Shown: piece after piece, positions 9,001 through 17,713 of the stretch
Layout of the letters: each line of letters begins with the position of its first letter
Position numbering within the stretch: the stretch's first letter is position 1
Origin: DSWT01 sp035420085
GTDB taxonomy: Bacteria > Chloroflexota > Anaerolineae > B4-G1 > SLSP01
Length of the DNA stretch: 64,000 nt
Assembly: GCA_035420085.1 (NCBI GenBank)
Contig: DAOLUH010000028.1
Coordinates: 1-64,000 of the forward strand
Direction of reading: 5' to 3'
The notes under the pieces: generated by a model
Told to the model about the DNA's origin: nothing
Databases searched by the model: none
Seen by the model: the letters and a program-made list of their open reading frames with translations, nothing else
Made by a program: the position numbers and the translations under genes

Positions 9001-10276
9001 GTCTGTGACCCAGGCCTTGCCTCATTTGACCTACTTGCCTGTTGTCGGACGTCATTCGTTATTTGAGGCACCACTTGAGGTGTTCGGTGTGCAGACGGTA
9101 GGCGGAGCATTCAGTCGTAATCCGGCTATTGTCTTCCACATGCACGCGGCTGGGATTCGTTGGGCGCGCCTATCCCTGTATTGGAACCAAATAGAGCCAT
9201 TCAACACAGAGCCTGACGAGTTTCGCTGGAGCATGTACGACGATTGGCTTGAACTGCTGTCCCAGGCGGAAATCCAGCCGTTGTTGTTTTTGAACCGTCA
9301 GCCGGCATGGGCCAGCACATTCGTTGCCGGTGCGTTGGATGAAAGCGATTCACTTGAATTCGGCGAATTTGTGCACGCTGCTGTAGCACGTTACAGCGCG
9401 TCGCCGTATGGGGTAACGCACTGGGAGGTATATAACGAACCGGATAACAGCGATATCAGTCTTGCTGAGAGAGGTTGGGGATTCTGGGGAAACGATGGCG
9501 CGGGATACGCTGAACAATTGGCATTAGTCTATCCCGCCATAAAGTCTGCTAATCTCGCGGCACAGCTTGTTTTTGGGGGTGTGGCGCACGAATACTTTGT
9601 AGAGAATGGTGGTCCATTTGTGCGGTCCTTCATCACGGATGTCCTGAAAGCTGGCGGTGGCGCATATTTCGATGTGTTCAACTTCCATTACTACGGTACG
9701 GATCTGCCTGGACAGATTCGCTATTTTCGTCAGATGTTGGCGGGTTATGAGTTGAACAAACCACTCATCTGTACTGAGGCAGGGACTGATTCTGGGATAC
9801 CGGCTGTGGAAGACGCTGGCGACATTTACGCCGAGTATTTGCCGAAAGTCATGGTGCAAGGAATCGCGGGCGGATTGCGAGTTGTTGACTGGTTCGCGTT
9901 GGCGGATATGGAAAGTACGTGGCGTCCAGGGCTTTTTTCATTAAAGCGTACCTTTCGTCCTACGTATCGGGTGTATCAGGTGCTTACAGGAGTATTGCGT
10001 TCTGCGCGTTACCAATGTCCTTTGTCTATTCCTGAAAATCCACATGCATCACTGGAAGGATATGTATTCTCTGTTCCCCAAGCCAACGGCCGGCTGGATG
10101 TCGTGTGGGACGTAAGTGGTCAAGGTGTTGTCTGGCAGGTATCAGCGCCGTGGGTGTACATTACAGATCGTGAAGGCAATACCTGGTATAAATATGATGG
10201 ACAGGATGGTGTATTTGATGGGCGCACGACATTGTTTGTAGATGCTAATCCTTTGTATGTGCTTTATGGACGATAA
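6026..10276 (+). CDS. Giant secreted protein: 21 WAVG propeller repeats, Ig-like domain and glycoside-hydrolase-like TIM barrel
   Basis: The protein has 1416 residues. A signal anchor (ILVFGVTGLLFLTWLW) is followed by 14 repeats of about 40 residues with the pattern GWAVG.GG.LLHYDG..W (about 68-595), an Ig-like beta domain (about 600-700), seven more repeats (about 728-975), and a clan GH-A-like TIM barrel (about 1015-1325). The candidate acid/base is E1138 in EVYNEPDN and the candidate nucleophile E1251 in ICTEAG. A beta-sandwich ends the protein. The repeats resemble those of Ycf48/BNR-type propellers, and 14 + 7 suggests three seven-bladed propellers. It opens the polysaccharide island and probably binds and cleaves a surface or environmental glycan. 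The substrate is unknown. Confidence 0.8.
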   Translation: MVDMYKTRCILVFGVTGLLFLTWLWCAPAIGATALPPEDVSSLEWVRISGAPVQVRLSSIAVVSSTSGWAVGGEGIILHHDGHDWTMTSSPTIERLNSIAMVSTDEGWIAGEYGTLLYLQEGVWTIWPQQLPDINFHAIAAADAYHIWAVGRAGTIVAYDGIRWTTQESGVPFVLNGVAAFSPTLAFAVGSGGTILSYRGDRWRAEASPTTVALSAVTLLAADDGWAVGSDGVILHYDGYTWTLVPSPVRDSLFAVTAVAKDSVWAAGRTGLLLHYDGYAWNQVDGPEAYSLYGMTTAYNGDVWAVGFGSALLHYDGIAWSHASRITSSTFYAVTEAQDARWAVGEAGALWVDRGGGWLAEQPPVTLSLHAVAGDTAGILWLAGAEGVLLKRTSDAHWDVLTSPTTLTLRGLAFPAPGVGWAVGGDVVRRLSWAQGTLLYYDGLSWTEVITFPEESLYAISFYTPDIGWAVGDAGSIWRYDGAIWQREVTPVHTTLQSVAALGAEEAWAVGEAGVILHRQGDHWVQVPSPTSHRLYDVLMRDTTEGWAFGDTGVLLHYDGLSWHILPSPTQYRLFDGMFDTHGTLWSVGNTGTLLRRVTPVAGSFCLMTDQTEYFAQPGATIVMTAEITALDGYTRPLDIQIAGLNQDLIVDWVTSTVSPPSLLEVQLTLPITYPTGASSLTIVAGDGLVTRTLDLHFTILPGIWEKGLHTSLGRVLRDVDIAVNTAWAVGDGGVIVRYDHRGLYEYAPCTHFDLYAVDVISSTLGWAVGDGGTLLHFDGSSWIGVTSPTTMPLHSIASRRTDDVWVVGGGGTLLHYDGEQWQQTAAPSTDWLYAVALADDGSGWAVGWGGAIWRYTNDIWRVFPSPTHQWLRAVTVLSPDEAWAVGSQGTLLHYISGNWHLIPGPTASRLFDVWFTAHDDGWAVGGDGDLLHYDGQTWKLLPNVAPTSFRALALADLYGLAVGDGHIACYQPVGQDTTQTLLLPGCGATPGSVTQALPHLTYLPVVGRHSLFEAPLEVFGVQTVGGAFSRNPAIVFHMHAAGIRWARLSLYWNQIEPFNTEPDEFRWSMYDDWLELLSQAEIQPLLFLNRQPAWASTFVAGALDESDSLEFGEFVHAAVARYSASPYGVTHWEVYNEPDNSDISLAERGWGFWGNDGAGYAEQLALVYPAIKSANLAAQLVFGGVAHEYFVENGGPFVRSFITDVLKAGGGAYFDVFNFHYYGTDLPGQIRYFRQMLAGYELNKPLICTEAGTDSGIPAVEDAGDIYAEYLPKVMVQGIAGGLRVVDWFALADMESTWRPGLFSLKRTFRPTYRVYQVLTGVLRSARYQCPLSIPENPHASLEGYVFSVPQANGRLDVVWDVSGQGVVWQVSAPWVYITDREGNTWYKYDGQDGVFDGRTTLFVDANPLYVLYGR

Positions 10277-10297
10277 TATGCTAAGCGGAGTTGCTCA

Positions 10298-12343
10298 TTG
10301 AGTGCACAATTGGCTAAATTGTTATTGGGACTGACAGAAGATCGTCCTGGTATTTTAGGTCATGCCGTGTTTTATATAGCGGTGTGTGCTATTTGCGTAT
10401 TGTTGGGGATGGGCTTACTTGTGCAGAGCATCCGCGAAGCGTGCGGTGCGAAAGCCATGCCCCCGCGTTACGCATTTGTGGCAGTATTCCTACTTGCTGT
10501 TGTACATGGTGTATTGTACAGTGTCGTTAATCCGCCATGGTTTGCCCCCGATGAGCCATCGCATTTTGAATACGCACGCCTGTTTGCCGACTTGGGGCGT
10601 GTACCCACTCTGGACGATATCTCACCCAAACTGCAAAGCGAAATATTGGCTTCGATGTATGCTTTTGACTTATGGCGCTTGCTGGGTTTTACGCCGCCGG
10701 ACCATGCTCCGAGAGCGTTTTACAGTGGCTTGAATAACAGTCCATCAACGTTTCCGCCTTCGTTTGTCGTTGATGATCTGTTTTATTGGTATTATCCGCA
10801 GGTGGGCAATGAGCCACCTCTGTACTATATCCTGATGAGGCCGGCATTTTTCTTTTCGTTCGACAATGAGCCTTTGTTAGGTCAGTTTTATGCGATGCGC
10901 TGGCTTACTATGCTGCTATATATCATATGTGTTGTTTTGGCCTACTGGTTTGGGGGTACGATATTTCAGGAGGTGCCCGGTGCTGCTGTAGGCATATCGG
11001 TATTGGTTGCTTTACATCCGATGTTGTCCTATATTGGCACATCAGCCAATAACGACCTGTTGGCGGCTGTCTGGGGTACTCTATGGTTTGTTGTCGCTGC
11101 CCGGATGCTAACGCAAAAATTAACCTGGTTACAAGGTTCTGCCTTGGTATTTTTGACGCTGGCAACCTTCTTGACCAAAAAAACGACGTTGTTTTTTTAT
11201 CCTTTGTTAGGTGTGGCAGCAGCCATCTATGTCTTAAGTCACTACCCGGCGCACCACTTGAAACGTATGGCGTTGTATACGGGTGCGGTATTGTTGCTGG
11301 GAACGAGATTATTGTTGCTCCCCGTGCAAGGCCATGCCTCCGGATGGTTGGTCCGACCAGATCCGGACATTGAAGAACGCATGGCTACTCAAGCCTATGC
11401 AGGACGTTATATATTCCATACACAACGGCTCCCTGATGGACGTGAAATGCGTCTGTCGCAGACACTTACCGGCGTCAAACTTACCGCTATACGCGGGCAG
11501 ACAGTAGTGTTGCAGGCTCAGGTCTCCGCACCCCTTGAAGGGCAGAGCGGATGGATATGGTTGGTGGATGATACTCAATCTTTCGGCGTACCCTTTACGG
11601 CGGAGAAAACCTGGCAACCACTGAGTGCAACGTACACAGTTCCCACAACGACAAGTTTTTTGCGCGTTGTACTTCTGTCCGGCCAACAGGATATAAATAT
11701 GCCGGGAGATGTGTATTTCGACGCACTGCGCTTGTATCCTGTTGGCTCCGACGCCGAGGAAATGAACTTACTTACTAATGGTTCTGCGGAATCAGCTGCT
11801 CCTTTGTGGTATGCATTATTGTTAAAGCTTTCTCATCATATGAATTTAGATGGCTACCTGTTACCTCTATTGACGTTCACTACCCAAGAAAACTGGGGTG
11901 ACCTGTTGCCTTTCACTATCAAATTCGTCTATACGACGTTTTGGGGATGGTTCGGTTCATTAAATGTTCTGCTGCCGAGTATCACACAGTACGTCTGGTA
12001 TGGCTTTGCGTTGCTTGGCCTGTTGGCAGTCGCGGCCTACGGCATACGCAAGACGGGAAAGCCAGCTTTGCGACCTGTCGTGGTGCTATTTGCGGTTGGA
12101 ATTTTCGCAAACTGCGCCCAAATTATGCTACCATTACTTCGACGCCCTACTTCGACCTGGTATCCGCAAGGACGGTTCCTATTCCCTGTGGTTTTGCCTA
12201 TCATGACATTGATTTATGTAGGGGCTACTACTTTACTCCCCAGACGGATGCGGGCCTGGGCATTGCCTTTTATGGTATTTATCGCATTATTGGTTGATGC
12301 TGTTGCGCTCATGACGTTGCTAAAGCATTGTTATCTTCTGTAA
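10298..12343 (+). CDS. DUF2142-like multi-spanning membrane protein with extracytoplasmic insertion
   Basis: The protein has 681 residues and starts at a TTG (10298) 7 nt after GCGGAG. It has many transmembrane helices and, after the second, the stretch PPWFAPDEPSHFEYARL near 85, an acidic DEPSH loop characteristic of DUF2142 and reminiscent of GT-C glycosyltransferases. Residues about 360-500 form a soluble insertion with a carbohydrate-binding-like beta pattern (TVVLQAQVSAPLEGQSGWIW ... DVYFDALRLYP). It lies between two secreted glycosidase-like genes. A lipid-linked-sugar transferase acting outside the membrane is the best guess. Confidence 0.7.
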   Translation: MSAQLAKLLLGLTEDRPGILGHAVFYIAVCAICVLLGMGLLVQSIREACGAKAMPPRYAFVAVFLLAVVHGVLYSVVNPPWFAPDEPSHFEYARLFADLGRVPTLDDISPKLQSEILASMYAFDLWRLLGFTPPDHAPRAFYSGLNNSPSTFPPSFVVDDLFYWYYPQVGNEPPLYYILMRPAFFFSFDNEPLLGQFYAMRWLTMLLYIICVVLAYWFGGTIFQEVPGAAVGISVLVALHPMLSYIGTSANNDLLAAVWGTLWFVVAARMLTQKLTWLQGSALVFLTLATFLTKKTTLFFYPLLGVAAAIYVLSHYPAHHLKRMALYTGAVLLLGTRLLLLPVQGHASGWLVRPDPDIEERMATQAYAGRYIFHTQRLPDGREMRLSQTLTGVKLTAIRGQTVVLQAQVSAPLEGQSGWIWLVDDTQSFGVPFTAEKTWQPLSATYTVPTTTSFLRVVLLSGQQDINMPGDVYFDALRLYPVGSDAEEMNLLTNGSAESAAPLWYALLLKLSHHMNLDGYLLPLLTFTTQENWGDLLPFTIKFVYTTFWGWFGSLNVLLPSITQYVWYGFALLGLLAVAAYGIRKTGKPALRPVVVLFAVGIFANCAQIMLPLLRRPTSTWYPQGRFLFPVVLPIMTLIYVGATTLLPRRMRAWALPFMVFIALLVDAVALMTLLKHCYLL

Positions 12344-12352
12344 GGAGAGATG

Positions 12353-14842
12353 ATGAACAATCAAAGGGTTTCAGACAAGATCATAAGGATCGTAGCAGCC
12401 ACAACTCTCGCTCTATTGCTCGCCACACTGTGGTCAAGTTTCGGCGAGTCGGCATCAGCCTCTTTCGTCAGTCCGACTAATCCGGTGCAAGTTTGCCCTA
12501 TCTGTGCGATTACATCTGTGCAGACGGCGATCAATGACGCAGCGTATCAAACTGTCATTCAAGTGGCCGAAGGTATTTATGCGGAACACCTGGTGTTGAC
12601 CAAAAGTGTGCGTCTGGAGGGTGGGTGGAATACCGACTTTACCGCGCGCGATGTATTGAATTGGCGAACTGTACTTGACGGTCAAGGTGCGGGTACAGTG
12701 ATCAGCATCGCTAATGCATCTCCGGTGATTGACGGTTTTTGGATCACAGGTGGGCAGGCGGTGCAAGGTGGCGGCGTCTGGATGACTGATGCGCGTCCGG
12801 TATTCAGCAATAATGTCATGACCGGAAATATAGCGATTTTGGGAGCGACTGGCTATGGTGGAGCTATTTATGCGCAGGGAAAGAACACTGAATTGATCCT
12901 GGATGCCAACCGTATGTTTTTCAACACAGCTACTCAAGGGGGGGGAGTATTTCTGTCCGATATTTCCGAGATTACGATTACAAACAATGTGTTTGCCAAT
13001 AATTTTGCTAGTGTGGGCAATGCAGTCTATTTACAAGGAGTTGGGCAGGCGCGTGTAATCAACAATACCTTGGTTGGTGATGGGCGGTCATCGGGATTGG
13101 TCATCGGAAATAGCTCTTTCACTTTAGTCAACAACATCATTGTCTCACACACGGTTGGCGTTGAATATAAAGGGTCGGTAGATTCTATGACGATTTTGTA
13201 CCCTCCTATACGGAATCTGTTTTATGCTAATCAGGAAGATTGTATCGGAGAGTACAGTGATGTGATTTGTAGCAATGGCTTGATGTCTGAGCCGCAATTG
13301 ACAGCGGATTATCACTTGCGGTTGACTTCGTCAGCCATTGATGCCGGTAGCCGGAGCATGATGCCGCCTACAGATGTTGATGGTGAGTCTCGTCCGAGAG
13401 GGGAGGTAGACATTGGTGCTGATGAAGCGGGTATGCGAATACAGGTTCCGGTCGTGTTCCATGAGGCGGTGGGTAAACTCCCAACCTGTCCATTTGCCAT
13501 TTCGATTTGGCCGCGTCAGGTTGTACCTCAGCAGGCTCCAGATGCTCGGCGGGTCGGCGCTTGCTGGGCGCGCATCAATATATACTGGGATGAGATCGAG
13601 CCAGAGCGCACTGAACCACGCACTTTCAATTGGGAGACGGCGGATGCGGTCATCAGGGGAGCCGTTAATGCTGGGTTACGCCCTATTGTAACGATAGGAG
13701 CCAATCCCCGTTGGGCAGCCGAGACTTACGGAGGTCCTACTTACAATGTCAACGAGATATTAGGGTTCCTGACAGCGTTGGCTGAACGGTATGACCGTGA
13801 TGGAGTCATGGACGCTCCTGGAGCGCCGTATGTACAGATTTGGGAAATATACAATGAACCGGATAATTACTCTCCAGATATCGCTGCTCTACGCGGTTTT
13901 GGTAATTGGGGGTTGCGGGGTGAAGCATATGCACAGTTTTTGGGACAAGCGCGGGTTGCCCTGCGGCTTGGTAACCCCAACGCTTTAGTCGCCATGGGGG
14001 GATTAGCTCACGAATACGCTCCCGGCATATTTGATCTGGATTTTCCTCACAAAATCCTGGCATACGCGCGTGATCATCCTGGAGAAGTGCTTTTTGATTT
14101 CTTCAATATTCACTACTTTCCGGTGTATGAAAGTGCTTACAGTGGTTGGGGATGGGGAATCTCCGGAAAAACCAATTACTTTCGCGAGATGATCAGCTTT
14201 TATACGCTGAAATTCCCGATTCTGGTAACGGAAATGGGATACTGGAGTAGTAGCACCGAACCTCCTCCTTGGGGGGGTAGCCACGAAGAACAAACGCGGC
14301 TTGTTGTGCTGGAGTATGTTCGCAGTATTGCCACGAATATCTACGCATCATTCTGGCTACTCGTCAACGATTTACCGGCATCTCATGGAGCTGAACGCGG
14401 GTTGTTTGATATTGATGGCATTCCGAAACCTTCGGCTAATGCTTATCAAACACTGGTTGATCAATTAGGCGAGATGTACTTTGAACGTAGTTTATCAGCC
14501 TCGGAATTGGGCAACACCGCCGCTGAGGGTTATCTATTTCGCAGTGTCAAAGATGGACACCGTCTATATGTGGTGTGGACGAATGACCACTCTGAAGGGC
14601 GTTTGCGTGTTCAGTCACCTGCGATATTGGTCAGTGACAGAATTTCCTCGGAACTGCCCATGACGCCGGTATTGCCACATTTCGATCCCTATATGCTTCA
14701 AGATGGAGACGATGGGAAAGTTGATGGCGTGATCTGGACGACATTCGGCTGGAATCCTATATACATTGAGGCGATTACTCCGCCAGTGCGCTCGAAATAT
14801 GCGCCATATCGCAAACCGCTTCAGGTCTGTATTCCGAAGTAG
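12353..14842 (+). CDS. Secreted parallel beta-helix plus glycoside-hydrolase-like TIM barrel protein
   Basis: About 829 residues. ATG codons lie at 12350 and 12353; AAGGAG at 12342-12347 spaces better with the second. A signal peptide (IIRIVAATTLALLLATLWSS) leads into a right-handed beta-helix (about 60-355) with repeated Asn/Gly turns (GGGVWMTD, NNVMTGN, GGAIYAQG). The TIM barrel (about 390-700) has candidate acid/base E502 in IWEIYNEPDN and nucleophile E627 in LVTEMGYW. The barrel and the final beta-sandwich are clearly related to those of the 1416-residue protein at 6026, so the two are paralogues with different N-terminal recognition modules. Confidence 0.8.
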   Translation: MNNQRVSDKIIRIVAATTLALLLATLWSSFGESASASFVSPTNPVQVCPICAITSVQTAINDAAYQTVIQVAEGIYAEHLVLTKSVRLEGGWNTDFTARDVLNWRTVLDGQGAGTVISIANASPVIDGFWITGGQAVQGGGVWMTDARPVFSNNVMTGNIAILGATGYGGAIYAQGKNTELILDANRMFFNTATQGGGVFLSDISEITITNNVFANNFASVGNAVYLQGVGQARVINNTLVGDGRSSGLVIGNSSFTLVNNIIVSHTVGVEYKGSVDSMTILYPPIRNLFYANQEDCIGEYSDVICSNGLMSEPQLTADYHLRLTSSAIDAGSRSMMPPTDVDGESRPRGEVDIGADEAGMRIQVPVVFHEAVGKLPTCPFAISIWPRQVVPQQAPDARRVGACWARINIYWDEIEPERTEPRTFNWETADAVIRGAVNAGLRPIVTIGANPRWAAETYGGPTYNVNEILGFLTALAERYDRDGVMDAPGAPYVQIWEIYNEPDNYSPDIAALRGFGNWGLRGEAYAQFLGQARVALRLGNPNALVAMGGLAHEYAPGIFDLDFPHKILAYARDHPGEVLFDFFNIHYFPVYESAYSGWGWGISGKTNYFREMISFYTLKFPILVTEMGYWSSSTEPPPWGGSHEEQTRLVVLEYVRSIATNIYASFWLLVNDLPASHGAERGLFDIDGIPKPSANAYQTLVDQLGEMYFERSLSASELGNTAAEGYLFRSVKDGHRLYVVWTNDHSEGRLRVQSPAILVSDRISSELPMTPVLPHFDPYMLQDGDDGKVDGVIWTTFGWNPIYIEAITPPVRSKYAPYRKPLQVCIPK

Positions 14843-14958
14843 CAGGCCTGGCAAACTAACATTTGTTCGCACCGTGACAATGCTTAATGTAGCGTCGCAT
14901 AGCAAATTATGCGGCACACGCTTTGGATATTATGGCTGCGTAAGGCGTAAGTTCAGGT

Positions 14959-14987
14959 TTGCCAAAAGCGATATTGTTAGGTAGAAT
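14959..14987 (+). promoter_or_regulatory. Predicted promoter inside the polysaccharide island
   Basis: TTGCCA (14959-14964), a 17-nt spacer and TAGAAT (14982-14987), each one base from consensus. It would start a transcript near 14994 with a leader of about 56 nt before the lipoprotein gene at 15050, separating the two glycosidase-like genes from the downstream assembly genes. Confidence 0.6.
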
Positions 14988-15049
14988 ATCTTCTACTTTT
15001 CGGTTCAGCCGGTACGAATTCAAAAAAAACTTTAAGGGAGTGCATAAAA

Positions 15050-16051
15050 ATGCATAGGAAAATCTCAATACGCAGACTTTCTTTCGCTTTTTTGAGTGTT
15101 TTGATGATTGGCGTTGTGGGATGCAATCGAGGGACCCCGCTAGCGACGACTTCTCCTCTAGCCGTCACTTCACCCTTGCCGACAGCGGTCCCCACGCCTA
15201 TCTCTGAGAAACTCACTTTTTCTGGCAAACTGCTTTTTCACTCCGAACGGAACGGTGTTCTTAATCTCTTCATTTATGATGGGCAAAGCGGTCTACTAAC
15301 GCCATTGCCAGGCGGAGAGGGGGTACATGTAGAAGGGAAATGGTCTCCGGATGGGAAGAGTATTGTTTATACCTCTGGATCGGATGATCCTAATAATTTC
15401 CGCATTTATACCATGAGGTCGGATGGTTCTGCCGCGGAGAACTTGACCGGCGCTATACCAGGCGACAGTTGGGCGCCGGATTGGTCACCTGACGGTACAC
15501 AGGTGTTGCTTCAGACAAATCGTGATGGCAATTTTGAAGTCTATGTTGTGCGGTTGAGCGATCGCACGCAGGTTAACCTTACCAATCATCCGGCAAATGA
15601 CGGCGCGCCGGTTTGGTCGCCTGACGGCAGCAAGATTGCCTTTGCGAGTCAACGGGATACCGGCAAATGGCAGCTTTATCTCATGGATGCCGACGGCAGT
15701 AACCAACAGCGTATCCATGTCAGTACCGGCAACGATATGTTACCGGCTTGGTCCAGCGATGGTAAATATCTTCTGTTCTGTTCTGACCGTGTGGACGGCA
15801 AATTCCACATCTTCCGTATTAAACCAGACGGTAGTGATTTGGTACAATTGACCTCCGGCGATTACGATGATGTCGAGCCGGTCTGGGTTGATGAAGATCG
15901 GCTAATAGCCTTTTCCTCAAATCGGCATATTTACGTTAACGATCCCGACTGGGATATCTTCTTAATGAAAGCTGATGGCACTAACCAAGTCGCACTTGCA
16001 CCTGCTCCTGGGATAGATAAACGTCCATCTTGGTCGAACAAAGCGCCATAG
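15050..16051 (+). CDS. TolB-like six-bladed propeller lipoprotein
   Basis: The protein has 333 residues. A basic N-terminus and hydrophobic stretch end at a lipobox (VVGC, lipidated C25), followed by a Thr/Pro/Ser linker, so it is probably anchored outside the membrane. Six repeats of the PD40/WD40-like type follow (WSPDG.KI.F.S.RDG...IY.M..DG), for example near residues 95, 140, 185 and 230, which suggests a TolB-like propeller. A TAAGGGAG site precedes the ATG. It lies just ahead of two phosphodiesterase-like genes and may serve as a glycan or protein docking factor. Confidence 0.8.
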   Translation: MHRKISIRRLSFAFLSVLMIGVVGCNRGTPLATTSPLAVTSPLPTAVPTPISEKLTFSGKLLFHSERNGVLNLFIYDGQSGLLTPLPGGEGVHVEGKWSPDGKSIVYTSGSDDPNNFRIYTMRSDGSAAENLTGAIPGDSWAPDWSPDGTQVLLQTNRDGNFEVYVVRLSDRTQVNLTNHPANDGAPVWSPDGSKIAFASQRDTGKWQLYLMDADGSNQQRIHVSTGNDMLPAWSSDGKYLLFCSDRVDGKFHIFRIKPDGSDLVQLTSGDYDDVEPVWVDEDRLIAFSSNRHIYVNDPDWDIFLMKADGTNQVALAPAPGIDKRPSWSNKAP

Positions 16052-16062
16052 CTTGCAGGTGA

Positions 16063-17712
16063 GTGGTGAGCCAACCTGTTCTGATCATTGGCTTAGACGG
16101 AATGCCCTTTGATGTATTGCGCCCGCTAATTGCGAAAGGGTTAATGCCGTCGCTGGGGCAATTTCTGCAAGATGCTGCTTGGGCTTCATTGCGCTCGACT
16201 GTTCCCCCTTTTTCTGCGCCTGCCTGGGCCACCTTTATGACAGGTATGAATCCGGGATGGCATGGCGTGATCGGGTTTCAGAAGCCTCTGCAGGCGGATG
16301 AAACGACGCGACGCTTTGTGGATGCTACGCAGATTCCGGATACATTATGGGAGATGGTAAGTCGGGAGGCTGGTCAGGTTGTGGTGGTCAATGTCCCTTT
16401 GACCTACCCGCCTCGGCAGGTGAACGGCGTTTTAGTGAGTGGTATGTTGACGCCTTCTGCCGCGTTAACTTATACTTATCCGGCACATATCAAAGATCAA
16501 CTTGAAGATTATATCATTGATTTAGATTACCTGACCGAGGGGCAGGAATTCCAGCCAGGCATTTCTAAGAATAAAGTGGATTTGCTGGATGATTTGATGC
16601 ATATCCTGGTGAATTGTGCGCATAACGCAGCGTGTTTAATGCAAATACATCCCTGGGATATGGCGGTCGTGGTGTTTACAGTTACCGACCGTCTGCTACA
16701 TTTCTGTTGGGACGAAACCCAGGAATTGCTGGCAAATCAAACCGATGCGCCATTGTATGTCAAATTAGAACGTTTTTGGAAAACGTTGGACACGGCGTTT
16801 GCCCAATTATTGGCGGCTGCGCCCGCAGATACTCGCGTCATTGTGATCTCGGATCATGGTTTTGGGCCAGCGCCTCGTTTCTACGTCAACTTGAATGTCT
16901 GGTTGGAGCAACAAGGTTGGCTCTACCGTCGCCGAGGATTGCGTGATCAGTTTGGGCTTAAACAGTTGCGCGTGACTCTGGGCAGAATCGCGCCTTTGAA
17001 AGCCTGGTTGCACCGCGTGTTGCCTTTTGCGTTGCAACACAAATTACGACGTTCCATAGCGGGAGATATGGAAGCAGGCGTTATTGACTGGAACTTGACC
17101 CAGGCTTATATGGTTCCCCTGTATTCGTATACATGTGGCATCATGATTCCAACCTCGCGAGCCGGAAAAACGCTCACCGTACAGGAATACGAAACAATCC
17201 GGCAAAAAATACAGACTGAACTTGCTGTTTTATGTGATGGGGAAGGTAAGTCTATTGTCCAAAAGGTTTACCGGCGTGAGGACTTATATCATGGACCTTA
17301 CCTGGCCCAACTTCCCGACCTGGTTGTGGTTTTTGAACCATCCTATACAGCGATGGTTTCACTGGCCGAGAAGGCTGTTGTACTTCCCGCTACTTATCGC
17401 TTACGCTCCGGCGACCATCTGGACAATGGCATTTTCTGTGCATCAGGACCGGGGATTGTCCAGGGTGAGGTTGCCGGGATGATGAATATGGCCGATATTG
17501 TCCCTACGGTCTTATACATGCTGAACATTGCACCGCCGCGCCAATTCGACGGGCAAGTCCTAATGTCACTTTTTACGCCTGAGTGGATAGCGGCACATCC
17601 ACCTTTACCTATCATACAGCGCGATGTAGTGAAGCCTGAGTCAACTTTTGTTTATACTGACACAGAACAAGCCTTGATACAGCAACGTTTGGAGAAGTTA
17701 GGCTATTTATAA
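16063..17712 (+). CDS. Alkaline phosphatase superfamily / type I phosphodiesterase-like enzyme, copy 1
   Basis: The protein has 549 residues with a GTG start at 16063 (a second GTG at 16066 is equally possible). Motifs of the metal-dependent superfamily are LIIGLDGMPFD at the N-terminus (metal-binding Asp), FSAPAWATFMTGMNPGWHG near 50, where a Ser sits at the usual nucleophile position, VTDRLLHF near 210, VISDHGFGP near 265 and SGDHLDNGIF near 450. No signal peptide is seen. It is a paralogue of the next gene. A role in hydrolysing or transferring phosphoester groups on glycan or lipid intermediates is inferred from the cluster. Confidence 0.8.
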   Translation: MVSQPVLIIGLDGMPFDVLRPLIAKGLMPSLGQFLQDAAWASLRSTVPPFSAPAWATFMTGMNPGWHGVIGFQKPLQADETTRRFVDATQIPDTLWEMVSREAGQVVVVNVPLTYPPRQVNGVLVSGMLTPSAALTYTYPAHIKDQLEDYIIDLDYLTEGQEFQPGISKNKVDLLDDLMHILVNCAHNAACLMQIHPWDMAVVVFTVTDRLLHFCWDETQELLANQTDAPLYVKLERFWKTLDTAFAQLLAAAPADTRVIVISDHGFGPAPRFYVNLNVWLEQQGWLYRRRGLRDQFGLKQLRVTLGRIAPLKAWLHRVLPFALQHKLRRSIAGDMEAGVIDWNLTQAYMVPLYSYTCGIMIPTSRAGKTLTVQEYETIRQKIQTELAVLCDGEGKSIVQKVYRREDLYHGPYLAQLPDLVVVFEPSYTAMVSLAEKAVVLPATYRLRSGDHLDNGIFCASGPGIVQGEVAGMMNMADIVPTVLYMLNIAPPRQFDGQVLMSLFTPEWIAAHPPLPIIQRDVVKPESTFVYTDTEQALIQQRLEKLGYL

Positions 17713-17713
17713 T

